29,597 nucleotides of DNA from RUG11237 sp045126515 (GTDB taxonomy: Bacteria > Bacillota > Clostridia > Lachnospirales > Lachnospiraceae). The DNA is taken from NCBI GenBank assembly GCA_045126515.1, contig JBGVOM010000011.1, positions 1 to 29,597 on the forward strand. The letters run 5' to 3'. Shown here in pieces: positions 6,873-15,072 of this stretch. A model generated the notes under the pieces. The model searched no databases, had not been told where the DNA came from, and saw only the letters and a list, made by a program, of their open reading frames with translations. Within the stretch, counting starts at the first letter, position 1, and each line of letters begins with the position of its first letter. A program made the position numbers and the translations under genes.

Positions 6873-9800
6873 ATGAAACTCAAATGGAAAAAAATTGTGT
6901 CTGTTCTGCTTATAGCAGCTTTTATGGTGCTGTCTGTCAGCGATTTGTCTGGCAGCAGCATTGTAGCAGCCGCAGAGAACAATTCCGTAACGATCCATTT
7001 TAAAAGCACATGGAACGGAGCAAATATTTTTTACTGGAATCAGAACGGCGGATATAATAATCCTGTAAAATGGCCGGGAAGTGCCATGACATCCGAAGGT
7101 GATGGATGGTATACCTATACTTTTGAGAATACTCAAAAAATAACCTTTATGTTCCAGTATGATGGAAAACAGACAACACATTATACAAAGACAACCGGTA
7201 ACTACTGGTTGGAAAACAACCAATGGTTTGATCACAAACCGGATGAAACAGAAATTACACCAAAACCAACAGAAAAACCAACAGCGACACCGAAGGTGAC
7301 AGCTACCGGTAAACCAACGGCAACTGCTGTTCCAACAGCAGCACCGACAGTGACTCTGCTGCCAACAAGAGCAGTGACACCGACCTCAGCACCGGAAGTA
7401 ACGCTTCCTGCTTCTGACCAAACAATCACAGTTCATTTCAACACAGAACAGCAGAGCGCAAAAATGTTCTATTGGAATGTAAACTATGGAACGAACACAC
7501 CGGTTTCATGGCCTGGTGTTGACATGGTTTTCGAAGGAAACAACTGGTATGGTTATACAATTGAAAATGCAAAATCAGCCAATATAGTGCTTGTTACCGA
7601 GAATGGTGAAACAGAGGAAGTTTCTGTGGTAGCCGGAGAATGGTGGTATGCAAACGGTGAACTTATGGACTACAATCCATATGAAGATATCGCAGTAACT
7701 GCAAAACCAACAGCTCAGCCGACAGCGACAGTAGTACCGAGCATTACAACAAACCCTGATGTGACAGTAAAACCGACAGTGACAGCGGTACCGGATGTGA
7801 CGGTAGAGCCGACAGTGACAACGGAACCGACAATAACAGAAAAAGTGACAACCGCACCGACAGCTACGCCGAAGCCTCCGGTAAAAGGAAAGATTGTTGT
7901 ACACTTCTATAGTGCATCATCCAGCATGAATATCCATTATTGGAGTGCAACTGGTGCAGCGACAGCTCAGACAGAATGGCCTGGAGTTGAAATGACTTCA
8001 GAAGGAAACAACTGGTATACCTATACCATAGAAGGTGCAACCAGTGCAAGTATGTTATTCAATTGCAATGGAACGAAAGAGACCAGTGATTTAACAGGTG
8101 TAAAAGAAGGAGAACACTGGTATAAGGATAATAAATGGACAGATATAGATCCATCCGGTCCAACACCGACTCCGGGACCAACCAGTACACCAAGACCAAC
8201 CAGTACGCCAAGACCGACAAGAGATCCGAATCTTCCGACACCTACACCGGTACCAAGAGATGCAGATTGGGATTTCAGAGATGAAACAATTTATTTTGTA
8301 ATGACCACACGTTTTTATGATGGAGATCCGAGCAACAATGTATCTACTTGGAGAGATAGCACGAATCAAGCGGTGAATCCAGCAAGTGACCCGGGCTGGC
8401 GTGGAGATTTTAAAGGCTTGATTGAAAAATTAGATTATATTAAGGCATTAGGATTTACGGCTGTCTGGATTACACCGGTAGTAAAAAATGCATCTAACTA
8501 TGACCATCATGGATATCATGCAATCAATCATTCTGTAGTGGATGTGAGATATGAATCTGAGGGTGCAACATATCAGGATTTAATTGATGCCTGTCATGAA
8601 AGAGGAATGAAAATAATTCAGGATATTGTTGTAAATCATAGTAGTGAATATGGAGAAGAAAACTTATATCCGATATACCAAAGAAGCGATAATCTTGCAG
8701 ATTTAGCAAATGAATCTACAGCAATCAAGTTAACGGATTTTGGAAGATCAAAAGGTTTGTCAGAATCCTCCAGCAGAGAAGACAGGTTAAATGCAATGAA
8801 GACAGATGCTGCGGATACAGAGCGTATCTGGCATCATGAAAAAGACTGTACATGGGAAGGCTATACAGTACAGACCGGACAGATGGGGGATAATTGTGTG
8901 GATATGAACACAGAAAATCCTGCAGTAACAGAATATCTGGTAGACTGTTATACGAATTACATGAACATGGGTGTAGATGCATTCCGAGTTGATACAGTAA
9001 AGCATGTTTCAAGATTGAGCTTTAACAATGCCTTATTACCATACTTCAAAGAAGCGGGTGGCGATAAATTCTTTATGTTTGGAGAAGCATGTGTACTTAG
9101 AAATGAGGTATGGAACGATGGTATTCCAAGTATCTCTGTTCCGTTCTATACATGGAAGGAAACTGGAGATTATCAGTGGAATAGTGATAAGACCTTAGAA
9201 GCAACTTTAAGTAACGAAGCTTTGGTTTTTAAACATTATAATGATCAAAAAGTGGATGCACAGCCAACCAGCAACAATGCATTCCTGGATGGAAATAATT
9301 ATCATAAACCGGATTATAGTCAGTTTTCGGGTATGGGCATGATTGACTTTTACATGCACCATAAATTCAGATTTGCATCTGGTGCATTTGGAGTTGCTTT
9401 GGAAGAAGATAAGTATTTCAATGATTCTACATGGAACGTAATGTATGTGGATTCTCATGATTATGGTCCAAATGAAGAAAACGGATTGAAGGATAGATTT
9501 AAAGGTAGCCAGCAGGAATGGGCAGAAAATCTGAATCTTATGTTTACCTTCAGAGGAATTCCATGTATTTATTATGGCTCTGAAATTGAATTCCAGAAAG
9601 GCCAAAAAATTGATGACTGGGATAATGCGTTATCAACTTCAGGACGTGCTTATTTCGGTGATCATTTGGAAGGAAGCGTAACAGCAACAGACTTTGGAGA
9701 ATATACCAATGCTTCTGGTGAGATAGCTAATACATTAGATTATCCACTGGTGAAACATATTCAGAGATTGAACAAAATCAGAGCAGCGATTCCGGCACTT

Positions 9801-10109
9801 AGAAAAGGACAGTATTCTGTTGAAAATGTTAGCGGAGATATTGCGTTCAAGCGTCGTTATACCAACAAAGAAGTAGGCATTGACAGCTTTGTATGTGTAT
9901 CAATTACAAATGGAGCAACCTTTAGAGAAATTCCAAACGGAACATATACAGATGCAGTTACCGGAGATGTGAAAGAGGTAACAAATGGGACTCTGGAAAT
10001 TCCGGCATCAGGACAGGGTAATATGAGAGTATATGTATTAGATACAGAGCTAACACAGGCACCGGGACAGGTAGGAGCCGATATTGCTAGTCCATATTTA
10101 AAACAGTAA
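6873..10109 (+). CDS. Secreted alpha-amylase paralogue, three CBM26-like modules plus GH13
   Basis: 1078 residues, with the same architecture as the gene at 2270-5485: signal peptide 1-34 (cleavage near VAAA), CBM26-like modules at about 37-122, 184-268 and 338-426 with Thr/Pro linkers, then GH13 from about 465. Region I is DIVVNH (584-589). The nucleophile is D707 in DAFRVD, the acid/base E738 in FMFGEA, and the transition-state aspartate D863 in VDSHD. All are intact. Module 1 matches module 1 of the upstream paralogue far better than modules 2 or 3 of either protein, so a whole three-module gene was duplicated. The two enzymes differ most in the linkers and in two catalytic-domain loops (about 600-660 and 760-800), which may change product or substrate preference. 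GGAGAG a few bases upstream supports the start. Last gene of the operon. Confidence 0.95.
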   Translation: MKLKWKKIVSVLLIAAFMVLSVSDLSGSSIVAAAENNSVTIHFKSTWNGANIFYWNQNGGYNNPVKWPGSAMTSEGDGWYTYTFENTQKITFMFQYDGKQTTHYTKTTGNYWLENNQWFDHKPDETEITPKPTEKPTATPKVTATGKPTATAVPTAAPTVTLLPTRAVTPTSAPEVTLPASDQTITVHFNTEQQSAKMFYWNVNYGTNTPVSWPGVDMVFEGNNWYGYTIENAKSANIVLVTENGETEEVSVVAGEWWYANGELMDYNPYEDIAVTAKPTAQPTATVVPSITTNPDVTVKPTVTAVPDVTVEPTVTTEPTITEKVTTAPTATPKPPVKGKIVVHFYSASSSMNIHYWSATGAATAQTEWPGVEMTSEGNNWYTYTIEGATSASMLFNCNGTKETSDLTGVKEGEHWYKDNKWTDIDPSGPTPTPGPTSTPRPTSTPRPTRDPNLPTPTPVPRDADWDFRDETIYFVMTTRFYDGDPSNNVSTWRDSTNQAVNPASDPGWRGDFKGLIEKLDYIKALGFTAVWITPVVKNASNYDHHGYHAINHSVVDVRYESEGATYQDLIDACHERGMKIIQDIVVNHSSEYGEENLYPIYQRSDNLADLANESTAIKLTDFGRSKGLSESSSREDRLNAMKTDAADTERIWHHEKDCTWEGYTVQTGQMGDNCVDMNTENPAVTEYLVDCYTNYMNMGVDAFRVDTVKHVSRLSFNNALLPYFKEAGGDKFFMFGEACVLRNEVWNDGIPSISVPFYTWKETGDYQWNSDKTLEATLSNEALVFKHYNDQKVDAQPTSNNAFLDGNNYHKPDYSQFSGMGMIDFYMHHKFRFASGAFGVALEEDKYFNDSTWNVMYVDSHDYGPNEENGLKDRFKGSQQEWAENLNLMFTFRGIPCIYYGSEIEFQKGQKIDDWDNALSTSGRAYFGDHLEGSVTATDFGEYTNASGEIANTLDYPLVKHIQRLNKIRAAIPALRKGQYSVENVSGDIAFKRRYTNKEVGIDSFVCVSITNGATFREIPNGTYTDAVTGDVKEVTNGTLEIPASGQGNMRVYVLDTELTQAPGQVGADIASPYLKQ

Positions 10110-10130
10110 ATTAGATAATACAATGAACTG

Positions 10131-10262
10131 GAGGCGATTCCGCTTAGATGTTGACGGGACGCCCCCAAGAAACGAAGAAGCTTTCCAGGCAGAATTTAAA
10201 CAGCCTGGAAAGCTTCTTCGTTTCTTGGGGGCTGTACGTGGCAACATATAGGTAGAAGGAAC
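10131..10262 (+). repeat. Short structured palindromic element S2
   Basis: GGGACGCC starts at 10156 and GGCTGT ends at 10235. The inner stem 10161-10190 with 10203-10232 is 30 bp and perfect, with a 12-base loop (AGAATTTAAACA). A short outer stem pairs ATGTTG (10148-10153) with CAACAT (10242-10247). Conserved ATTC lies 19 bases before GGGACGC. It is 46 bases after the second amylase stop, in the sense orientation. No U-tract follows, so a canonical intrinsic terminator is unlikely, although it may protect or process the mRNA 3' end. Confidence 0.85.
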
Positions 10263-10302
10263 AGTTCCGTTATATTACAAAAAAGACAAGGTTGATATGT
10301 CA

Positions 10303-10433
10303 CAATACAGTTCGTACAGAGTGTCAGAATAGCCCCTAATAGCAACAAAAGCTTCCAGAGCTGTTAAAAAGTCTGCTCTGGAAGCTTTTGTTGCTATTAG
10401 GGGCGTCCCTCCTACACCACACGAACTGAATTG
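10303..10433 (-). repeat. Short structured palindromic element S3
   Basis: Minus-strand sense: GGGACGCC ends at 10408 on the plus strand. The inner stem 10332-10361 with 10375-10404 is 30 bp and perfect, with a 13-base loop. The outer stem 10303-10315 with 10421-10433 has 12 of 13 bases paired. The 3' signature is degenerate (GGCTATTC instead of GGCTGTGC). It faces S2, in the gap between the amylase operon and glgA. Confidence 0.85.
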
Positions 10434-10449
10434 CCCGACAAGAAACCCC

Positions 10450-10478
10450 TTGAATAAATCAATAAAATCGTATAAGAT
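10450..10478 (+). promoter_or_regulatory. Sigma-A promoter of glgA
   Basis: TTGAAT (10450-10455) and TAAGAT (10473-10478) have a 17-base spacer, ending 39 bases before the glgA ATG. This implies glgA is transcribed separately from the amylase operon. Confidence 0.6.
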
Positions 10479-10517
10479 AATTTATAGACTATTTATTTCG
10501 TGAGGAGGATATATAAT

Positions 10518-11978
10518 ATGAAAAAAATATTGTTTGTAGCATCAGAAAGTGTACCTTTTATAAAAACAGGGGGATTGGCAGACGTAGTTGGCGCCTTGCC
10601 AAAATCATTTAACAAAGCAGAATACGACGTAAGGGTGGTAATTCCAAATTACACCGCGATACCTTGGAAGTACAGACAGAATTTTGAGTATGTACATCAT
10701 TTTTATATGGATATGGGACATATGCAGAGTCATGTGTATGTGGGAATTATGAAATACGTATATCAGGGAGTAACGTACTATTTCATTGATAATGAACAGT
10801 ATTTTGGCGGGGATAAACCATATGGCGACATTCGTTATGATATTGAAAAGTTTTCTTTCTTTTCCAAAGCGGCACTGGCAATTTTGCCGGTAATCAATTT
10901 TAAGCCGGATATTATTCACTGTCATGACTGGCAGACTGGTTTAGTGCCGGTATATCTGCGTACCCTTTACAGAGAAAATGGATTTTTCTGGGGAACTAAG
11001 GTAATTATGACTATTCATAATTTGAAATTCCAGGGTGTCTGGGATATTAAAACTTTCAAATATATTACAGGTCTTCCGGATTATGCATTTTCAGAAGCAG
11101 ATATGGGATACACCAGAGGATATGATAAAGACGCCAATATGTTAAAGGGCGGTATTGTGTACGCGGACTACGTTACCACAGTAAGTGATACCTATGCTGG
11201 AGAAATTCAGACAGGATTTTATGGAGAAGGGTTAGATGGTTTATTACGTTATAAAAATCATTCCCTTTGTGGAATTGTAAACGGAATCGACTATGATGAG
11301 TATAATCCGGAAACAGATCCGAATATCTCCATTCATTATAATGCCAATTCTTTTGATAAAAAGATATTTAGTAAACGTGCATTGCAGGCAGAACTGGGGC
11401 TGCCGATTGACGACAATAAATTTATGATAGGTATTGTATCCCGCCTCACCAATCAGAAAGGACTTGATTTGGTAAAGTGGGCGATGGATGGAATTGTAGA
11501 TCCAAATATACAATTGGTGGTTCTTGGTACCGGAGATTCGGAATACGAAAGTTTCTTCCAGCATTATCAGTGGAAAATGGGTGACCGGGTATCTGCAAAT
11601 ATCTGTTTTTCAGAAAAGCTGGCACACAGAATATATGCGGCTTCTGATGCCATATTATTGCCATCCCTGTTTGAACCATGTGGTTTGACACAGCTGATTG
11701 CCTTACGGTACGGAACTGTGCCAATCGTTCGTGAAACCGGTGGATTAAGAGATACCGTTGAGCCGTTTAATGAATTTGAAGAAAGAGGAACAGGTTTCTC
11801 CTTCCATAATTATAATGGTCAGGAACTGTTAGACACCGTAAATTATGCAAAACGTGTGTACTATGACATGAGAGATAAATGGAATCGTATGGCGGTTCGC
11901 GGAATGAGAAGGGACTTTTCCTGGAATACTGCAGCAAAGAAGTATGAAGACCTTTATGGAAGAGTTCTTGGATGGTAA
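10518..11978 (+). CDS. glgA: Glycogen synthase (ADP-glucose type, GT5)
   Basis: 486 residues, the usual GlgA length. It transfers glucose from ADP-glucose to the non-reducing end of a growing alpha-1,4-glucan in the cytosol. The N-terminal Rossmann domain starts with the KTGGLADVVGALP motif (K16 of the family KxGGL signature). The C-terminal domain carries SLFEPCGLTQ and the RETGGLRDTV loop of GT-B starch/glycogen synthases. The start is the ATG at 10518, because GAGGAGG (10502-10508) is its ribosome binding site. The in-frame GTG at 10500 would place that site inside the gene. It has its own promoter, downstream of the secreted amylase operon. Imported starch products could feed storage glycogen, but no glgC or glgB is in the window. 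Confidence 0.96.
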   Translation: MKKILFVASESVPFIKTGGLADVVGALPKSFNKAEYDVRVVIPNYTAIPWKYRQNFEYVHHFYMDMGHMQSHVYVGIMKYVYQGVTYYFIDNEQYFGGDKPYGDIRYDIEKFSFFSKAALAILPVINFKPDIIHCHDWQTGLVPVYLRTLYRENGFFWGTKVIMTIHNLKFQGVWDIKTFKYITGLPDYAFSEADMGYTRGYDKDANMLKGGIVYADYVTTVSDTYAGEIQTGFYGEGLDGLLRYKNHSLCGIVNGIDYDEYNPETDPNISIHYNANSFDKKIFSKRALQAELGLPIDDNKFMIGIVSRLTNQKGLDLVKWAMDGIVDPNIQLVVLGTGDSEYESFFQHYQWKMGDRVSANICFSEKLAHRIYAASDAILLPSLFEPCGLTQLIALRYGTVPIVRETGGLRDTVEPFNEFEERGTGFSFHNYNGQELLDTVNYAKRVYYDMRDKWNRMAVRGMRRDFSWNTAAKKYEDLYGRVLGW

Positions 11979-11990
11979 GGAAAAATATGT

Positions 11991-12023
11991 AAGAAATGTT
12001 AAAAAATTCTTAAGCTTTTTTTT
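11991..12023 (+). terminator. Weak candidate terminator after glgA
   Basis: AAGAA (11991-11995) can pair with TTCTT (12007-12011), followed by AAGC and a run of nine T. The stem is very short, so terminator function rests mainly on the T run and the position just after the glgA stop. Confidence 0.35.
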
Positions 12024-12034
12024 TGATTTACATA

Positions 12035-12063
12035 TTGTAAAAATATCGTGCTTATCCTATACT
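12035..12063 (+). promoter_or_regulatory. Sigma-A promoter of the amidase gene
   Basis: TTGTAA (12035-12040) and TATACT (12058-12063) are spaced by 17 bases. The predicted leader is about 50 bases long. Confidence 0.6.
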
Positions 12064-12122
12064 TAGAAACGAAAGAAATTAGTGGAATTATCCACGAAAA
12101 TTAAAGAAAGCAGGGGAATCAG

Positions 12123-14966
12123 ATGCAATTATTTTTGAAACGCAAAGGTTCCAGCCTGAGCAAAGCAGGAAAAATAGCGGCAGTTTTTTGTGCATTTGCA
12201 ATGCTGGTAACCTTGAATGTGATGGCTACTATAACAAGTAGCGCAGCAACCACAAGTCAGTCCGTGGAGCGTAAATCTTATAACAGTATTGAGATTATGT
12301 GGCCGGCAATTGCAGGTGCAGAAAGTTACCAGATATGGCGTGCTACAGGCAGTGCTGATGAAACAACTCCATCCAGACCTTCCGATAAAGATTTTGAATG
12401 TATTGCTACCGGAATAAAAGGTCTTACTTATGTGGACAATGGACTGGAACCATATCGCACTTATTGGTATAAGGTAGCTGATGAAAAAGGCGAGTTAAGT
12501 TCTTTGGTAGGATATACACATACAACATATGACAATACAAAAAATGTAAAAGCCCTCTCTAATGGTGACAATGTTACTATTACATGGGATGCTGTGGAAG
12601 GGGCTTCTGCTTATGCCGTAACAAGAAATTATGTTGTAAATGGAACTGTTGTTGAGGATGATTATGAAGAAATTGTGCATAGCAATATTTTCACAACCAA
12701 CAATGACACTTCTAAAATATATACATATAAGATTGTTGCATATTTAGAGCGAAATACCGGAAATGCAACAGAAAAATTTTATGGTGACACCGATTGTCAG
12801 GCAGTTTATATAATGACAGCACCAAAAACGGTGAAGGCGGTCAGTAAGAATTATAACACCAATCAGATTACATTTTCAGCAGTAGATGGTGCAAGTGGAT
12901 ATAACATTTATCGCTCTACCCAAGCAAACAGTGGTTTTGCGAAAGTAGGAAGCACAGCTGCAAATGTATATACATATCAGGATACAGGGCTGACTACAGG
13001 AACTACATATTATTATAGAGTAGAAGCTTATAAGAGCGGCAATGGAATTACAGGTGCCGGTATTATGAGTAGTGCAGCCAGTGCACAGCCGATGATTACC
13101 AAACCAGTCAATGTAACAGCAGCCAGCAAGAGTTATAACAGTATTAAAATAACCTGGGGAAAGGTAGCCGGTGCACAGAAGTATGAGGTGTATCGTTCTA
13201 CTTCCAAAAGTTCAGGATATTCTAAGATTGGTACTACCAAAAGTACAAGTTACATAGACAAGAATCTGAAAACAAATCAGAAATACTATTATAAAGTAAA
13301 TGCAGTATATGGAAAATATACCAGCGGTTACAGTAATGTTACCAATATGAAAGCAGTACCTGCTGCCACATCCACACTGACAATTACAAGTCAGGACTAT
13401 AATCAGTTGTATGTTAAATGGAAAAAGGTAGCCGGTGCCAACAAATATGTTCTTTACCGCTCTACCAAAGAGGGAAGTGGTTATAAAAAGTTAGGAACTT
13501 TCTTTACTACTACTTTCTTAGACAGTGGTGTAAAGGGTGGTGTTAAATACTACTATAAAGTAGTTCCATATAAGGATAAAGTAAAAGGAAAAGAAAGAGT
13601 AGAATCCGGCGTTGCAGTAACAAAAGCAGTGAATGGGTTGAAGCTTTCTAACCAGACTGCTACCGCAAACAAGCTTACCTGGAGCAAGGCAGCCGGAGCT
13701 GACAGTTATCGCATTTATCGTTCTACCAAGAAAAACGGTGAATATGTAGCTATTGGAAAGACAACAAAATTATCTTATACAGATAAAAAGGCACAGACCG
13801 GTAAGAAGTATTACTACAAAGTTTGTGGTGTTATTAATGGCTATGAAGGTGAATTCAGCACCCAGAAAGCAATTGTGGCAAAACCACCTGCTGTTAAGAA
13901 TTTAAAGGTAACAGGTTCTGGTAAAGGAAAGGCAAAACTTACCTGGGATAAATATGGATATGCTGACAGTTATCAGATTTACGTTTCTTCAGAAAAGAAA
14001 TCAGGATATCGTCTGGCAAAAGAAGTGAAGACCAACAGTTACGTGGCAAGCCTTGCTTCCAACTCAACTACATATTTCAGAGTATATGCTGTAACAAACG
14101 GTGTGCAGGGTGCTTACAAGCAGATTTCATATACGGCAATTTCGGCAGTTACTCTAAATACGGCAGAAGCAAATATTAAGGTAGATGGTTCCATTCAGTT
14201 ATATGCCAATATATCACCTGCAAATGCAACGGATAAAGCTATTACATGGAAGTCTTCTAATAAGAAAGTGGCAACCGTAACCAATACCGGTCTTGTTACA
14301 GGAAAGAAGAATGGTACTTGTACTATTACTGCCAAAGCAACCAATGGTATGACAGCAACCTGTAGAGTTACGGTAAGTGAGTTTATTATTGTACTGGATC
14401 CGGGACATGGCGGAAGTGATCCGGGAACCAGCTACAATGGTGTATATGAAAAGAATGTTAATTTAAAGATTGCACAGTATGTAAAGGCAGAGTTAGAAAC
14501 ATATAACAATGTAAAAGTAATTATGACAAGAACAGCTGATACTTATCCGACACTGATTGAGAGAAGTCAGATAGCTGCAAATTACAAAGCAGATTTCTTC
14601 GTAAGTATTCACTGTAATATGCTGGCAAGTAAATCCACTGCGGCCAATGGTTCAGAAGTTTATGCTTCTTTATCACCAAACTACAGTGCATCTACGGCGA
14701 GAATGGGTAACCTTGTAATGTCCGAACTTGTAAAAGTGGGAATGAAGAATAAGGGTGTCAAGACAGTTCGTGGAGAAAGCGGAGCAGATTACTATGCAGT
14801 AATCAGAAATACCGTTGCCAGAGGTGTACCTGCAATTTTGATTGAAGAAGGATATTTATCCGGAAGCAGTGATTATGCGGTGCTCACCAGCGATGCGGGA
14901 CAAAGAAAGATAGGTGTTGCCAATGCAACTGCAATCGCTACCTATTTTGAGTTGAAAAAGAAATAA
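12123..14966 (+). CDS. Secreted N-acetylmuramoyl-L-alanine amidase with Fn3 and Big2 repeats
   Basis: 947 residues. The N-terminal signal/anchor hydrophobic stretch is about 17-40, with possible cleavage after SSAA. About seven fibronectin-III-like repeats fill 45-672 (recurring KVAGAxxYxxYRST and YYYKV motifs). A Big2 domain follows at about 673-750 (WKSSNKKVATV). Amidase_3 occupies ~754-943 and shows the zinc ligands H762 (LDPGHGGSDPG), E776 and H830 (SIHCN), and the catalytic glutamate E908 (LIEEGYL). All active-site residues are present, so it should cleave the bond between N-acetylmuramate and the peptide stem. The Fn3/Big2 array makes an unusually long stalk or wall-binding region. AGGGGA upstream of the ATG supports the start. 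Monocistronic, with its own promoter and terminator. A role in cell separation or wall remodelling is inferred. Confidence 0.92.
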   Translation: MQLFLKRKGSSLSKAGKIAAVFCAFAMLVTLNVMATITSSAATTSQSVERKSYNSIEIMWPAIAGAESYQIWRATGSADETTPSRPSDKDFECIATGIKGLTYVDNGLEPYRTYWYKVADEKGELSSLVGYTHTTYDNTKNVKALSNGDNVTITWDAVEGASAYAVTRNYVVNGTVVEDDYEEIVHSNIFTTNNDTSKIYTYKIVAYLERNTGNATEKFYGDTDCQAVYIMTAPKTVKAVSKNYNTNQITFSAVDGASGYNIYRSTQANSGFAKVGSTAANVYTYQDTGLTTGTTYYYRVEAYKSGNGITGAGIMSSAASAQPMITKPVNVTAASKSYNSIKITWGKVAGAQKYEVYRSTSKSSGYSKIGTTKSTSYIDKNLKTNQKYYYKVNAVYGKYTSGYSNVTNMKAVPAATSTLTITSQDYNQLYVKWKKVAGANKYVLYRSTKEGSGYKKLGTFFTTTFLDSGVKGGVKYYYKVVPYKDKVKGKERVESGVAVTKAVNGLKLSNQTATANKLTWSKAAGADSYRIYRSTKKNGEYVAIGKTTKLSYTDKKAQTGKKYYYKVCGVINGYEGEFSTQKAIVAKPPAVKNLKVTGSGKGKAKLTWDKYGYADSYQIYVSSEKKSGYRLAKEVKTNSYVASLASNSTTYFRVYAVTNGVQGAYKQISYTAISAVTLNTAEANIKVDGSIQLYANISPANATDKAITWKSSNKKVATVTNTGLVTGKKNGTCTITAKATNGMTATCRVTVSEFIIVLDPGHGGSDPGTSYNGVYEKNVNLKIAQYVKAELETYNNVKVIMTRTADTYPTLIERSQIAANYKADFFVSIHCNMLASKSTAANGSEVYASLSPNYSASTARMGNLVMSELVKVGMKNKGVKTVRGESGADYYAVIRNTVARGVPAILIEEGYLSGSSDYAVLTSDAGQRKIGVANATAIATYFELKKK

Positions 14967-14984
14967 TATTGTAGCATAATATAG

Positions 14985-15014
14985 ACACACCCGTTTTGTA
15001 CGGGTGTGTTTCTT
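14985..15014 (+). terminator. Rho-independent terminator of the amidase gene
   Basis: ACACACCCG (14985-14993) pairs perfectly with CGGGTGTGT (15001-15009) around a 7-base loop, followed by a T-rich stretch. Confidence 0.85.
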
Positions 15015-15072
15015 CGTGTGTAAAGCATAAACGAAAAATAATAAATTAGAAAAGGAGAGCAAGGCATTTCCC

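Noticed and set aside
10500..10517. GTG start for glgA 18 bases upstream
   Set aside because: It overlaps the ribosome binding site GAGGAGG. The ATG at 10518 gives the family's usual N-terminus MKKILFVASE.
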